A DNA stretch of 64,000 bases from Paraburkholderia megapolitana. Its GTDB lineage: Bacteria > Pseudomonadota > Gammaproteobacteria > Burkholderiales > Burkholderiaceae. The number at the start of each line of letters is the position of its first letter. Within the stretch, counting starts at the first letter, position 1. Below are positions 19,142 to 28,180 of this stretch, one piece after another. The position numbers and the translations under genes are program-made. Under the pieces are notes generated by a model, which ran no database searches, had not been told where the DNA came from, and worked only from the letters and a program-made list of their open reading frames with translations. The DNA lies in assembly GCF_007556815.1 (NCBI RefSeq), contig NZ_CP041745.1:2271001-2335000 (forward strand). Direction: 5' to 3'.

Positions 19142-21562
19142 TTATGCACCGCCTGGCGAAGGCGGCACCGGTTGTGCCGATTGATACGCGCCCCATGCGG
19201 GGACCGGTGCGGTCGCGCCCAGATTGAAATCGATTGTTGCGCCGTTTTTTACGGTGTCGAACGGCAGCCAGGTGCTGTTGTACGCAGCACCGTTGACCTT
19301 CATCGACTGAATGTAAGTTTGCGGCGTGTTGGCGGTGATCGTCAGCGTTTTGCCGTTACCGAAGTAGATCGTCTCGTTCGTGAAGAGCGGGCTCGCAACC
19401 GTGAAGCCGGGTTCCGCGGGAATGACCGGGTACAGGCCGAGTGCCGCCCAGACGAACCAGCCCGATGTCGCGCCTTCGTCGTCGTTGCCGGGCAAGCCGG
19501 ACGGCGTAGCCAGGTACTGGGTCGCGGCGATGTTGGCCACGGCTGCCTGGGTTTTGTCGGGGCGGCTCGTCCAGTTGTAGAGCCACGGCGTGGCGAACAT
19601 CGGCTCGTTGGTCATGACGAGTTGCGGCTCGAATGCGGTAAGCCGGCTAATCACCGCCTGGTCGCCGCCGAGCATGTTGAAGAGACCTCCGATGTTGAAC
19701 GGCACCATCCACGTATATTCTTCGGCTGTTCCCTCGACCGGGTCCGACGACGTGTAGGGCGGCCAGCTGCCGTCCTGGTTGCGCGGCTGCAACTGTGTGA
19801 CCGACACGTTGTTCACCTGGGTCGCATCCGGCTTCATCAGATTGACCCAGCTGTGCGAACGTGCAAGCAGCATCGTTGCGTTCGCCGAATCGCCCATTGC
19901 CTGCGCGAAACGCGAGACGGCGAAATCGGTGGTTGCATATTCGAGCGTGGTCGACGACGTGCCGTTGGAATGACTCGAATCGACGACGATGTTGTCGTCG
20001 TCGGGTAGATAACCGAGCTTTGTGTAATCGCTCAGGCCCGGCAGCACGGAGATGCTCACGCATTCGGCCGACGGGTTGGTCTCGTCGTTGAGCATGATCT
20101 TGAGTGCGGAGGCCGTGTCGAAATCGGTTGCGCCGTATAGATAACTTTGAGCGACGATGGTCGACACGGTATCGGCAGGCATCACGTTGCTGTTGTTCGT
20201 GCCTTCGATCCACTGCGGGAATGCGTTGCCACACGCAAGACCGTCGTTGACGAGCGACTGCATCATGTCGCTGACATCGTGCGGAGCAATCACTGCGAGC
20301 AACGGCATCAGTAAACGATACGTGTCCCAGCTCGAGAACGTCGTGTACTGCACGCGGGTCTGGCCCGCACTGTTCTTGCCGGTTTGCCCCGGATTACCGC
20401 TCGCATCGAGTCCCGACGAACTGCCGAACACCGGGTAGTTTCCATTCACGTCGCTGATCACGGACGGCGCAAGCGATGCGTGATAAAGCGCTGTGTAGAA
20501 CTTCGTCGTATCGCTTGTGCTGCCGCCGCTCACCTGGATCGTGTTCAGCCGCGTATTCCATGCGGTGTCGGCGTTTGCCGCGGCGGTATCGAATGTGACC
20601 AGCGCGCCGTTCGTGCCGCCCTGCTCCTGCTGCAGATTTGCCTGCGCATTGGCAACGCTGGTGTAGGAAAGACCCACGCGCATGTTCACGACGAGCGGTG
20701 TACTGGCTACTGGCTTGAACGTCAACGTAGCCTTCGAGCCCTGTGTTTTAGCCGTGAACGACTGGTCGAACGTCGCGTAGAAATAGACGGTGTAGGACTG
20801 GCCGTCGTTACAGAAATTGCCGCCGGAGAACGACCCCGATACCGTCGCTGGCGCGCTCTTGCCACCCCAGGCAATCTTGCCACCGGACGAATAATCCTCC
20901 GACCGAGCGGTCAACGTCAGTTGCGCCGACTGGCCCGCGGGCCACGTAAAACGTCCGAGCCCGCTGCGCTGCGTCGCCGTCAGTTCCGTATGAATACCGT
21001 TGTTAAGCGTTACGCCGTAGTAGCCGGGCTTCGTCGTTTCGTTCGTCGAGGAAAACGCACCGGGGCTTCCGCTTGCCGTGCCCGGCATGACCGGTAGCCC
21101 ACCGCCGCCATCGTGGCAACCTGTACCGCTCAGATGCGTGAGGCTGAAGTCGCTGATCGTCGTGGCGCCGTCGAAGTACCCCGTCGTGGTCCACTGGTTG
21201 ATACCGCCTGGGTTCGGCGTATCGGGGCCCCACTGGACCATACCGGCGGGTAGCCCAGCAAGAAGCGAGGTACCGCCGCCGTTGTTCGTCCCGATCCGCT
21301 CATTGACGTACTGCGTCAGTTGCATGACGACAGGTGCCTGTGCAACGGGCGCCGGGGAAGCAGTAGGTGTGGCTGCGCTGTCCGTTGGGCCAACCGTTGC
21401 ACCGCTAGTTGTACCACCCGCAGCCGGCGCTGCCGCAGCCGCACCGCCACCGACCGCTACCGGCGTATTCACCGCGCCATTCATGGAATGAACATCGCCA
21501 CCACAACCAGCAAGTACACTGGCCATGGATAGCACGAAGATAATCTCCCTGATTTTTCTCAC
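19142..21562 (-). CDS. GH92-family exo-alpha-mannosidase lipoprotein
   Basis: An 806-residue secreted glycosidase. The GTG at 21562 is chosen: GGAG lies 6 nt upstream and it opens directly into a lipoprotein signal (MRKIREIIFVLSMASVLAGC). A Ser/Ala/Gly-rich linker precedes the GH92 N-terminal domain (NERIGTNNGGG, FSLTHLSGTGC) and the (alpha/alpha)6 barrel (SSWDTYRLLMPLL, GNDDEGATSGWFVWAALGLYP). GH92 enzymes are calcium-dependent inverting alpha-mannosidases that trim N-glycans and yeast mannan. With S10 peptidases, GH27 and DppA nearby it fits glycoprotein or fungal cell-wall scavenging. Two operator-like palindromes lie just upstream. Confidence 0.92.
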   Translation of the reverse strand: MRKIREIIFVLSMASVLAGCGGDVHSMNGAVNTPVAVGGGAAAAAPAAGGTTSGATVGPTDSAATPTASPAPVAQAPVVMQLTQYVNERIGTNNGGGTSLLAGLPAGMVQWGPDTPNPGGINQWTTTGYFDGATTISDFSLTHLSGTGCHDGGGGLPVMPGTASGSPGAFSSTNETTKPGYYGVTLNNGIHTELTATQRSGLGRFTWPAGQSAQLTLTARSEDYSSGGKIAWGGKSAPATVSGSFSGGNFCNDGQSYTVYFYATFDQSFTAKTQGSKATLTFKPVASTPLVVNMRVGLSYTSVANAQANLQQEQGGTNGALVTFDTAAANADTAWNTRLNTIQVSGGSTSDTTKFYTALYHASLAPSVISDVNGNYPVFGSSSGLDASGNPGQTGKNSAGQTRVQYTTFSSWDTYRLLMPLLAVIAPHDVSDMMQSLVNDGLACGNAFPQWIEGTNNSNVMPADTVSTIVAQSYLYGATDFDTASALKIMLNDETNPSAECVSISVLPGLSDYTKLGYLPDDDNIVVDSSHSNGTSSTTLEYATTDFAVSRFAQAMGDSANATMLLARSHSWVNLMKPDATQVNNVSVTQLQPRNQDGSWPPYTSSDPVEGTAEEYTWMVPFNIGGLFNMLGGDQAVISRLTAFEPQLVMTNEPMFATPWLYNWTSRPDKTQAAVANIAATQYLATPSGLPGNDDEGATSGWFVWAALGLYPVIPAEPGFTVASPLFTNETIYFGNGKTLTITANTPQTYIQSMKVNGAAYNSTWLPFDTVKNGATIDFNLGATAPVPAWGAYQSAQPVPPSPGGA

Positions 21563-21586
21563 TGTCGTCTCCGCTTTTTCAATTTC

Positions 21587-21642
21587 GTTTAGCACATCCG
21601 CTAAACGAAACGTCTCACCGATGTTTAGCAGGTATGCTAAAC
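21587..21642. promoter_or_regulatory. Two operator-like palindromes upstream of the GH92 gene
   Basis: GTTTAGC-N6-GCTAAAC occurs twice, at 21587-21606 and 21623-21642. Their centres are 36 bp apart, between three and four helical turns. The distal copy extends to TGTTTAGCA-N4-TGCTAAACA. They begin 25 nt upstream of the GH92 GTG, where a repressor would block transcription. The symmetry suits a dimeric sugar-responsive repressor of LacI or GntR type, but no such regulator is in the window. Confidence 0.7.
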
Positions 21643-21813
21643 AATCTCTTTATATTCAATCGGTTAGAGTATGCGGCTGAGTGTAGACGGGTTGATTCAC
21701 ACGAGTCAACCGCGTCTGCCCAGAACGCGGTGATGACTCATGCATGCGGAATATCGAGTGGTCACTTCTTGTGACACCTGCCACGTTAGCGCAGCGATGC
21801 CGTTTCGGACGAA

Positions 21814-21834
21814 GGCGTCGATCCTGGCGACGCC
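21814..21834 (-). terminator. Hairpin downstream of the NHL-repeat gene
   Basis: GGCGTCG and CGACGCC form a 7-bp stem with a 7-nt loop, extendable by a short flanking ACGA/TCGT pair across a one-base bulge, immediately after the stop at 21844. The U-tract is poor. Confidence 0.45.
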
Positions 21835-21843
21835 TCGTTCGGT

Positions 21844-23241
21844 TTACGGAGCGGGAGGCGTCAGTTTGCGGATCTCATTGTTGGCGATATCGGCCACGTA
21901 GAGGTTGCCGCTGGTATCCACCGCAACGCCCAACGGATCGTTGAACGAGACAGCACTACCGATGCCGTTGGCCGAGCCAGACTTCGTCGACCCGGCCAGT
22001 GTGGTGACCACGCCCGCCGGTGTGACCTTGCGGATCAGGTTGTTGTTGCTATCGGCCACGTAGAGATTGCCGCTTGCGTCCACCGATATGCCAAACAGAC
22101 CGTTGAACGAGGCGGACGAGCCCGTGCTATCGGTCGAGCCCAATGCTGGGGACCCGGCCAGTGTGGTGACCACCCCCGCGGGCGTAATCTTGCGGACTTC
22201 GTTGTTGCTGACATCGGCCACGTAGACGTTGCCCGCGCCATCAACCGCTACGCCACCCGGGAAGTTGAACGAGGCGGCCGGACCGCTGCCGTCAGCCGAG
22301 CCGGCGGCTCCAGCGCCGGCTAGTGTAGTGACCACGCCAGCAGGTGTGATCTTGCGGATCTTGTTGTTGCCGCTATCGGCCACGTAGACGTTGCCGCTGG
22401 CATCCACCGCCACGCCATTGGGATTGCTGAACGAGGCAACCGCGCCGGTGCCGTCGGCCGAGCCGACCGCCCCGGAGCCGGCCAGGGTGGTGACCACGCC
22501 AGCCGCCGTAATCTTGCGGATCTCGTTGTTGTTGCTATCGGTTACGTACACGTTGCCGTTTGCGTCCACCGCTACGCCAAACGGACCGTTGAACGAGGCG
22601 GCCGCACCCGTACCGTTGGTCGAGCCCGCCGTCGCGGAACCAGCCAGCGTGGTGACCACGCCAGCCGGCGTGATCTTGCGGATCGTGTTGTTGTTGCTGT
22701 CGGCCACGTAGACGTTGCCGATTGCGTCCGTCGCCACAGCAGCGGGGCCGTTGAACGAAGCGGCAGAGCCAGTGCCGTCGGTCGCGCCGGACGCCAGCGA
22801 ACCCGCGAACGTCGAGACGGAGTACGTGGCAGGCGCACAGATCACCGCAACGTTGGTCACGTTGGCCGTCACTGAGCCGCTACCGTTGTTGACCGAGCAG
22901 TAGATTGTCGGTGACTGCGAACCTACCGTCACCACGTAGCCGGCTTTAATGTTTGCGGGAACGAGCGCCGCAAAAGTAAACGCGCCGTTGCCGGTCAGCG
23001 TCAGGCTATCTGAACCATTGTCCAGCAACGTGAGCGTCTCCCCGCCCGACAGGCCGGCAACGGTTCCGCTGACGGTGAAGCCGGGCCATGGCGACACAGG
23101 GGGTGCCGCCGAGGTTGACGTTGTTGTCGGTGGTCCTGACGATGTCGACGGGGACGTGCCGGGTGAGTTCGAACCTCCACAGGCAGCAAGGGCCACGCAC
23201 AGGGCGGCGGCGGCCAGGGGACTTAGCGGGAACAATTTCAT
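21844..23241 (-). CDS. NHL-repeat beta-propeller lipoprotein
   Basis: A 465-residue exported protein. The signal MKLFPLSPLAAAALCVALAAC is a lipobox (A-A-C), followed by a Ser/Thr/Pro linker and a small beta domain (FTVSGTVAGLSGGETLTLL). Six 54-residue NHL repeats then form a six-bladed propeller, each ending with a pattern like GNVYVADSNNNxIRKITPAGVV. Such propellers bind ligands or proteins; lyase and strictosidine-synthase-like activities also occur on this fold, so function is open. The ATG at 23241 is used; a TTG five codons earlier is possible and no clear ribosome site is seen. It lies downstream of the EF-hand gene but behind its terminator. Confidence 0.85.
   Translation of the reverse strand: MKLFPLSPLAAAALCVALAACGGSNSPGTSPSTSSGPPTTTSTSAAPPVSPWPGFTVSGTVAGLSGGETLTLLDNGSDSLTLTGNGAFTFAALVPANIKAGYVVTVGSQSPTIYCSVNNGSGSVTANVTNVAVICAPATYSVSTFAGSLASGATDGTGSAASFNGPAAVATDAIGNVYVADSNNNTIRKITPAGVVTTLAGSATAGSTNGTGAAASFNGPFGVAVDANGNVYVTDSNNNEIRKITAAGVVTTLAGSGAVGSADGTGAVASFSNPNGVAVDASGNVYVADSGNNKIRKITPAGVVTTLAGAGAAGSADGSGPAASFNFPGGVAVDGAGNVYVADVSNNEVRKITPAGVVTTLAGSPALGSTDSTGSSASFNGLFGISVDASGNLYVADSNNNLIRKVTPAGVVTTLAGSTKSGSANGIGSAVSFNDPLGVAVDTSGNLYVADIANNEIRKLTPPAP
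21847..22815 (-). repeat. Six tandem 162-bp coding repeats (NHL blades)
   Basis: The last 323 codons of the lipoprotein gene are six units of 54 codons with strong similarity at DNA level, for example repeated segments for TTLAGS, SFNGP, GVAVD and RKITPAGVV. The unit length is constant, so copies arose by in-frame duplication. Such arrays can expand, contract or be misassembled. Confidence 0.85.
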
Positions 23242-23321
23242 GATTGGTTTGCGCAATTAGTAGCGCGGCATGAGGCGCGTGAGTAATCACAGCAGCCGTG
23301 CAGCACCGTGATGAGAATTTC

Positions 23322-23361
23322 CAGAAAAGGCACCCTGCCGTCTAACCCGTCGTCAGGGTGC
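23322..23361 (-). terminator. Rho-independent terminator after the S10/EF-hand operon
   Basis: GCACCCTG and CAGGGTGC form an 8-bp stem with a 16-nt loop, followed on the minus strand by CCTTTTC. It starts 8 nt past the EF-hand gene stop. Confidence 0.6.
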
Positions 23362-23368
23362 GGACATT

Positions 23369-23779
23369 TCATGTGCCCTGCACAGGGCGCAAGATCATCG
23401 GCGAATTCGAATGTCCATTGAGGTAATCGAGCACGTCGCCGAAGCTCACTGCGCCCTTGTTCTGGCGGTCGATCTCGCCGAAATGACTCGCGGCCCATCC
23501 CCAGCCGCTCGAGAGTGCGCCCTGCTTCGTCATCAGATGCGTCGACGGATTGGCAGCCTTGTCGAACAGCGTTTGCAGATGACTCACGATCGTGCTCTGG
23601 GTCAGATCGGGTGTCAGCGACGGCGTGCCGGGCGCGGGCGGCGGCACGCGGTCAAGGCGCTCGCCCACCCGAACGAAGCCACCCTGCAACGCTGGGGTAG
23701 CAAACGCCGGGGTCAGCACCGCAGGCGCCATCATCACGGCGGCCAGCAGCGAAAAATTACGCAAAGCCCTCATCATCAT
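23369..23779 (-). CDS. EF-hand-like exported small protein, intact copy
   Basis: A 136-residue protein. The first of three consecutive ATGs (23779) has AAGGAG 6 nt upstream; reading further upstream would run into the S10 gene. A signal peptide ends near ALTPAFA-TP... (MMMRALRNFSLLAAVMMAPA). The mature part contains PPPAPGTPSLTPDLTQ, NPSTHLMTKQGALSSGWGWAASHFGEIDR and a degenerate EF-hand loop with Asp1, Gly6 and Asp12 (DRQNKGAVSFGD). It follows the S10 gene by 16 nt and is co-transcribed. The same pair, with a broken second gene, is at the start of the window. It may be a calcium-sensing accessory to the peptidase; this is inference. Confidence 0.82.
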   Translation of the reverse strand: MMMRALRNFSLLAAVMMAPAVLTPAFATPALQGGFVRVGERLDRVPPPAPGTPSLTPDLTQSTIVSHLQTLFDKAANPSTHLMTKQGALSSGWGWAASHFGEIDRQNKGAVSFGDVLDYLNGHSNSPMILRPVQGT

Positions 23780-23795
23780 GGTCGATCTCCTTGCT

Positions 23796-25574
23796 TCAAC
23801 GGGCCGCAGCTGTCTGCACAGCAGTGGTCGGGCTCGAGTAAAAGGTCCGAAGCTGCGCACGCATGGGAGCACGGGACGAGTTGGTTAGATAGATCATATG
23901 ACCGCCGTCGAAATCGGCAATGGTGATCCGGCCGGCGAGAGCCGGTAGCGCCCCGCCGTTTTGCAGGTCCAGCTCAGTCTGGAAGAACGGGCAGACATTG
24001 TCGTGGTAGCCGTGCAGCACGAGGACTTTCAGTTTTGGATCGATCGTCATGGCTTCGACAAGGTCGGGGACACTGGTGTCCGACAAGGCACCGTTGTGAT
24101 TGTGTACCCAGTAGTTCGCGCCAATGTCGGAGCCATACAGCTGGGTAGGATCGCTCGGTTGATAGCCGGTTTCGCTTTGAATGAGCGGCTTGATCGCGCC
24201 ATAGAAAGCGGCGTCCTCGTAATTACTGATGCCGTATTTTTGCGGCGATGCCGTGCTAATGCGGCCATCGTACGCATCGAACGCGGAGTTCGAAAGCCCC
24301 GAAGACTGGACACTCGACGGATATATTGAAAGACCAATCATGCTGTAATAATTGTTATATTGCGATAAACCACTGAATTGGCTATTTTTTGTCAAAGTGG
24401 CCAATGGAATTCCGGTTATTCCTTGTAAATCGTTCAAATATTGGGCTGGCGGATTCGCATTGCCTACCTGGGAAATAAACTGAGTGGTAGTGAAATTCCT
24501 CAGCGAGTTCGAATAGTCCGCTTCCGACAGGTTTCCACGTGCGGAACCGAGCCCATACCAGCTGGACACCATACCTTCGGTCGGGAATATGCCAACCGTA
24601 TTCACGTTCTGATTGGTTGCATAGTTCATCACCGGCGATTGCAGGACATAGCCGGTCAGCACGACCGGCGGTTTGCCGGTCGGGTCGGTCACATAGTGAC
24701 TGGTGCCCGCCTGCTCCAGAAGATTCGCCACGATCGGCGTACGGATACCGCTATACGATTCGCCATACAGATACTTGGGCGAGCTCTGACGGTTGTAGCG
24801 GTTGATGTAGGCCGTAATGAAGTCGCGGAATACCTGCGCATCCATATTGGTGTTCCACAAATCCAGGTTGGTCAGTGGCGCGATGGCTTCGGAAAAACCG
24901 CTGCCGGGAATATCGACGTACACCAGATCGGTCTGATCCAGCATCGACTCGGCGTTCGGGATCAGCGGATAGCTGTCCTGCGCGTAGGGACCGGGCGGCA
25001 CAGCCGGCGCATTCAGGTCGAGGCGCTGCGGCGCCCATGAGCCTAGATGCAGCCATATCGAAGGCTCACCGGGGCCACCGTTAAAGACGAACGTGATGGG
25101 TCGCTGATCGTGCGGGATATCGTCGCGCGTATAGGACATATAGAAGATCGACGCTTCGGCGCTCGCGGAACCTGTCGGCGATGTGGGCGGCGCAGCAGCG
25201 ATCAGATGTCCTGCGCGAGCCTCGTACCCGAATGTCTGACCGTTCAACGTCATGGTCAGGTGTTTTTGCGCGGGCGTTTCATTCACCGAACTCAACGGAA
25301 GGTTACCCGCCGCAACCTGGGCATTCGTGGACCCCGCAGCGCCGTTGGGACCGTTCTGATAGCTGGGGTCGCCGGTGAGCGCGTCCTGATCGTTGCCTTC
25401 GGCGTAGGCATTGGAATCCTTGACGGCGGAATCGGCGGGCCACACAAATGCCGTGCTGGATGGCGTCGTACCGGTGGTATGCGTGGTCGCCGTGTTGTCG
25501 ACACTTCCTCCGCAACCCGATAGAGCCAGTGCAGCGAGGGTTAACGGCACGCCCCAAGACGTGATCTTTTGCAT
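23796..25574 (-). CDS. S10-family serine carboxypeptidase-like lipoprotein
   Basis: A 592-residue peptidase. The ATG at 25574 is chosen over a TTG at 25610 because it opens a lipoprotein signal (MQKITSWGVPLTLAALALSGC) with AGGGGAG about 10 nt upstream. Oxyanion loop FNGGPG is near residue 168, the nucleophile in GESYSG is Ser273, the acid is in LHGYHDNVCPF and the histidine in DGGHM. It is likely anchored in the outer membrane. An AT-rich, Asn/Tyr/Ser-rich stretch at about 24305-24500 departs from the rest of the gene. It is the first gene of a pair with the EF-hand-like gene. Confidence 0.9.
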   Translation of the reverse strand: MQKITSWGVPLTLAALALSGCGGSVDNTATTHTTGTTPSSTAFVWPADSAVKDSNAYAEGNDQDALTGDPSYQNGPNGAAGSTNAQVAAGNLPLSSVNETPAQKHLTMTLNGQTFGYEARAGHLIAAAPPTSPTGSASAEASIFYMSYTRDDIPHDQRPITFVFNGGPGEPSIWLHLGSWAPQRLDLNAPAVPPGPYAQDSYPLIPNAESMLDQTDLVYVDIPGSGFSEAIAPLTNLDLWNTNMDAQVFRDFITAYINRYNRQSSPKYLYGESYSGIRTPIVANLLEQAGTSHYVTDPTGKPPVVLTGYVLQSPVMNYATNQNVNTVGIFPTEGMVSSWYGLGSARGNLSEADYSNSLRNFTTTQFISQVGNANPPAQYLNDLQGITGIPLATLTKNSQFSGLSQYNNYYSMIGLSIYPSSVQSSGLSNSAFDAYDGRISTASPQKYGISNYEDAAFYGAIKPLIQSETGYQPSDPTQLYGSDIGANYWVHNHNGALSDTSVPDLVEAMTIDPKLKVLVLHGYHDNVCPFFQTELDLQNGGALPALAGRITIADFDGGHMIYLTNSSRAPMRAQLRTFYSSPTTAVQTAAAR

Positions 25575-25995
25575 TGTTAATGCACTCCCCTGATGATTGC
25601 TAAAAGACAATTAACGGCTTTCTGTTGTGAAGATACGGTTTTGATAAAACAGACCTTCGATATCGTGCAGGGAATCTATGAGGACGAAAAATGACGGTCA
25701 ACCTCTTTCGCTCAAGGTTTGGCACATATCAGATGGAATTGAGAATTTAATGAGAATTCGCTGCCGGCTTTGATATTTATTAAAGAGGCTTTGTCACCTT
25801 GTTTGGCACCTCGTTTGGCACGCCAATTCTTTCGAATTAACTACAGTCGGTTAAAACGCAGTAATGGTTGATGCAAACATGACGCTCGATGAGCTAGCGA
25901 GTTTCCAGGACCAGCAGCCCATACGCACGATCCGGCGGCGCATGCGCTTGCGCTTACAATGAGGACTCTTTGCTCCCCACCCTCTCGAGTCCACG
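25575..25995. other. AT-rich intergenic region with tandem 12-bp repeats
   Basis: A 421-bp divergent spacer between the S10 gene and the DOPA-dioxygenase-like gene. It is clearly more AT-rich than its surroundings. I see no gene. It holds three tandem 12-mers at 25790-25825 and one further TTTGGCAC at 25718-25725. Confidence 0.5.
25790..25825 (+). repeat. Three tandem 12-bp repeats, TTTGKCAC core
   Basis: TTTGTCACCTTG, TTTGGCACCTCG and TTTGGCACGCCA follow each other without gaps. Iteron-like spacing of 12 bp suggests binding of a regulator in a direct-repeat array. They lie 216 bp upstream of the S10 start and 171 bp upstream of the plus-strand gene, so either could be the target. Confidence 0.55.
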
Positions 25996-26349
25996 ATGAC
26001 CTATCTCGACGTCAACGAAATTGCGGGCTGGCACGCACATGTCTACTTCGACGCCGAGCGGCGCGACGCGGCATTGGTGTTAAGGGAAGCGATCGAAGCG
26101 CGGTTTGCCGACGTGCTACAGCTGGGCCGCTTTCATGAACGCCCGGTCGGTCCTCACCCGCAGTGGTCGTATCAACTCGCGTTCGACCGTGAGCATCTGG
26201 TTGGAATTTTCGAGTGGCTCACGTTGAATCACGGCGTACTGGATGTGTTTCTGCATCCGAACACGGGCGACTCGCTACGCGATCATCGCGATGCCGCCGT
26301 GTGGATTGGCCGTTCGTATCCGTTGAATCTTGCCGCACTGGGGCGCTGA
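25996..26349 (+). CDS. DOPA 4,5-dioxygenase-family protein
   Basis: A 117-residue cytosolic protein of the DOPA 4,5-dioxygenase family (vicinal oxygen chelate-like fold). Visible hallmarks are GWHAHVYFDAE near the N-terminus, FHERPVGPHPQWSYQLAF, and VFLHPNTGDSLRDHRDAAVWIG; these histidines would bind Fe(II). Fungal and plant members open catechol rings in betalain pigment formation; bacterial substrates are mostly unknown. It is single, and its 3' end forms a hairpin shared with the convergent dppA-like gene. Confidence 0.85.
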   Translation: MTYLDVNEIAGWHAHVYFDAERRDAALVLREAIEARFADVLQLGRFHERPVGPHPQWSYQLAFDREHLVGIFEWLTLNHGVLDVFLHPNTGDSLRDHRDAAVWIGRSYPLNLAALGR

Positions 26350-26371
26350 CGCATTCGTCGCACAGCGCCCC
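26340..26371. terminator. Hairpin between convergent genes
   Basis: GGGGCGCTG and CAGCGCCCC form a perfect 9-bp stem with a 14-nt loop spanning the stop of the DOPA-dioxygenase-like gene and the 32-bp gap to dppA. It can act in both directions, though no U-tract is present. Confidence 0.5.
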
Positions 26372-26381
26372 CTAGGCACGA

Positions 26382-28019
26382 CTAGTCCAGCGAGACGCCA
26401 TCGAAGCGGTGGCTGCCAAGCGGCGACAGCAAGAGCCCCTTCACCCGCTTCGACTCCGGCAACGACACGATCGAATGCGCGATCGGTGTGAACGGCACCT
26501 GCTGCTTGAAAATCTCCTGTGCCTGCCGGTATAGCGCAGTACGTGTCGCGACGTCGGAGGTAGAACGCGCCTTCGCGATCAGCGCATCGAACGTGGGATC
26601 GCACCACTTCGACACGTTGCTGCCGTGTATCGCATCGCAGCCGAGCAATGCGCCGAGCCAGTTGTCGGGGTCGCCGTTATCGCCCGACCAGCCGTACAGG
26701 ATCACGTCATGCTCGCCGCCTGCCTTTGCCCGGCGGTTGTATTCGCCCCACTCGTAGCTGACGATTTTCGCGCGCACACCGATCTTCGCCCAGTCCTGTT
26801 GCAGCAGCTGTGCCATCAGTTGTGCGTTCGGGTTGTACGGACGTTGCACCGGCATCGCCCACAGCGTGATGTCGAAACCGTTCGGAAAGCCGGCCTGTGC
26901 GAGGAGTGCCTTTGCCTTCGCCGGATCGAACGGTGCGTCCTTCAGCTTCTCGTTGTAGGACCATTGCGACGGCGGCATCGGATTGGTTGCAATGCTCGCG
27001 TTGCCCGCGAACACCGCGTTGAGGATAGCCGGCTTGTCAATGGACATATCGAGCGCGCGGCGCACCTCGACGCGATCGAGCGGCGGGTGCTGCGTGTTGT
27101 ATCCGACGAAGCCGACGTTAAAGCCTACGCCGGAGACCAACTTCAATGCCGGATTGCGCTTCACGACTTCGACGTCGGCGGGACGCGGGAATGCCGACAC
27201 CTGGCATTCGCCGCTGGCCAGCTTCTGGATGCGCGCCGCAGGGTCCGGTGTGATCGCGAAGATCAGATGTGCGAGCTTCACATCGTCGGGTCGCCAGTAG
27301 TCGGGGTTCGCATCGAAGCGAATCAGCGCGTCCTTCTGATACGAGCGGAACACGAACGGCCCCGTGCCGACCGGCAACTGGTTGATGTCCGCTTCGCGAT
27401 GCGTGCGGCTCAACTGCGCCGCGTATTCGGCGGAGAGGATCGATGCGAAGCTCATCGCGAGATTGCGCACGAGGATCACGTCCGGCTGCTTCAGATGAAA
27501 GCGCACGGTGTAGTCGTCGACCTTCTCGATACTGTCGATGTTCTTGTCGAAACCCAGATCGCTGAAGTACGGGAAGCTGACCGGATAGGCGGTGCGGAAC
27601 GGATCGTCTGCATGGAGCATGCGGTTGAACGTGAACAGCACGTCATCCGCATTGAAGTCGCGCGTCGGCTTGAACCACGCGGTTGTCTGGAACTTCACGC
27701 CGTGCCGCAGATGAAACGTGTACGTGCGCTGATCGGTCGATACGTCCCAACTTGTGGCGAGCGCGGGTTCGAGATCGAGCGTGCCGCGGCGAAACTGCAC
27801 GAGCTCGTTGTAGACCGTGTAGGTGCTGGCGTCGAAGTCCGTGCTCGTCGTGTGCTGCCCTGGGTCGAAGCCCGCGGGGCTGCCTTCGGAGCAGAACACG
27901 AGGGTCTTGCCCGGTGCCGCTTCGGCGTGCGCGGCAAAAACCAGCGAGGCGGCCAGCAGGCCGGCAGCAGCAACGCAACGGGCCGTGCGCGCGAGATATC
28001 GTGAGGATGAGTGGGTCAT
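26382..28019 (-). CDS. dppA: Dipeptide ABC transporter substrate-binding protein
   Basis: A 545-residue periplasmic protein. MTHSSSRYLARTARCVAAAG opens a signal peptide cleaved near HAEA-APGK. The ORF can be read further upstream, but this ATG gives a normal signal. The C-terminal lobe follows E. coli DppA very closely (LWAMPVQRPYNPNAQ, WAKIGVRAKIVSYEWGEYN, GWSGDNGDPDNW, GSNVSKWCDPTFD). It binds di- and tripeptides, and in some species haem, for uptake. No dppBCDF genes are beside it, so it must feed a permease encoded elsewhere. It fits with the neighbouring secreted peptidases. Confidence 0.92.
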   Translation of the reverse strand: MTHSSSRYLARTARCVAAAGLLAASLVFAAHAEAAPGKTLVFCSEGSPAGFDPGQHTTSTDFDASTYTVYNELVQFRRGTLDLEPALATSWDVSTDQRTYTFHLRHGVKFQTTAWFKPTRDFNADDVLFTFNRMLHADDPFRTAYPVSFPYFSDLGFDKNIDSIEKVDDYTVRFHLKQPDVILVRNLAMSFASILSAEYAAQLSRTHREADINQLPVGTGPFVFRSYQKDALIRFDANPDYWRPDDVKLAHLIFAITPDPAARIQKLASGECQVSAFPRPADVEVVKRNPALKLVSGVGFNVGFVGYNTQHPPLDRVEVRRALDMSIDKPAILNAVFAGNASIATNPMPPSQWSYNEKLKDAPFDPAKAKALLAQAGFPNGFDITLWAMPVQRPYNPNAQLMAQLLQQDWAKIGVRAKIVSYEWGEYNRRAKAGGEHDVILYGWSGDNGDPDNWLGALLGCDAIHGSNVSKWCDPTFDALIAKARSTSDVATRTALYRQAQEIFKQQVPFTPIAHSIVSLPESKRVKGLLLSPLGSHRFDGVSLD

Positions 28020-28180
28020 TCGAAGGCGAAGAGTGGATTGCACAATGAGTTGCAGCCGGAGATTCTCGTAGGCTGCGCAGCGGATCGCTAACAATAAATC
28101 CGTACAACCATAGGTGCGGCGCTGCTAAGCACGATATCGTGCCACCCGCGCAACCTGCACCGACCGCCCCATCGTGCCTG

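Noticed and set aside
21847..22815. CRISPR-like or minisatellite array
   Set aside because: The 162-bp units are fully in frame and encode NHL propeller blades; there are no spacers.
25801..25830. Sigma-54 promoter (TGGCAC followed by TTGG)
   Set aside because: The -24-like TGGCAC is present, but the -12 GC element is not at the right distance; the tandem-repeat reading explains the pattern better.
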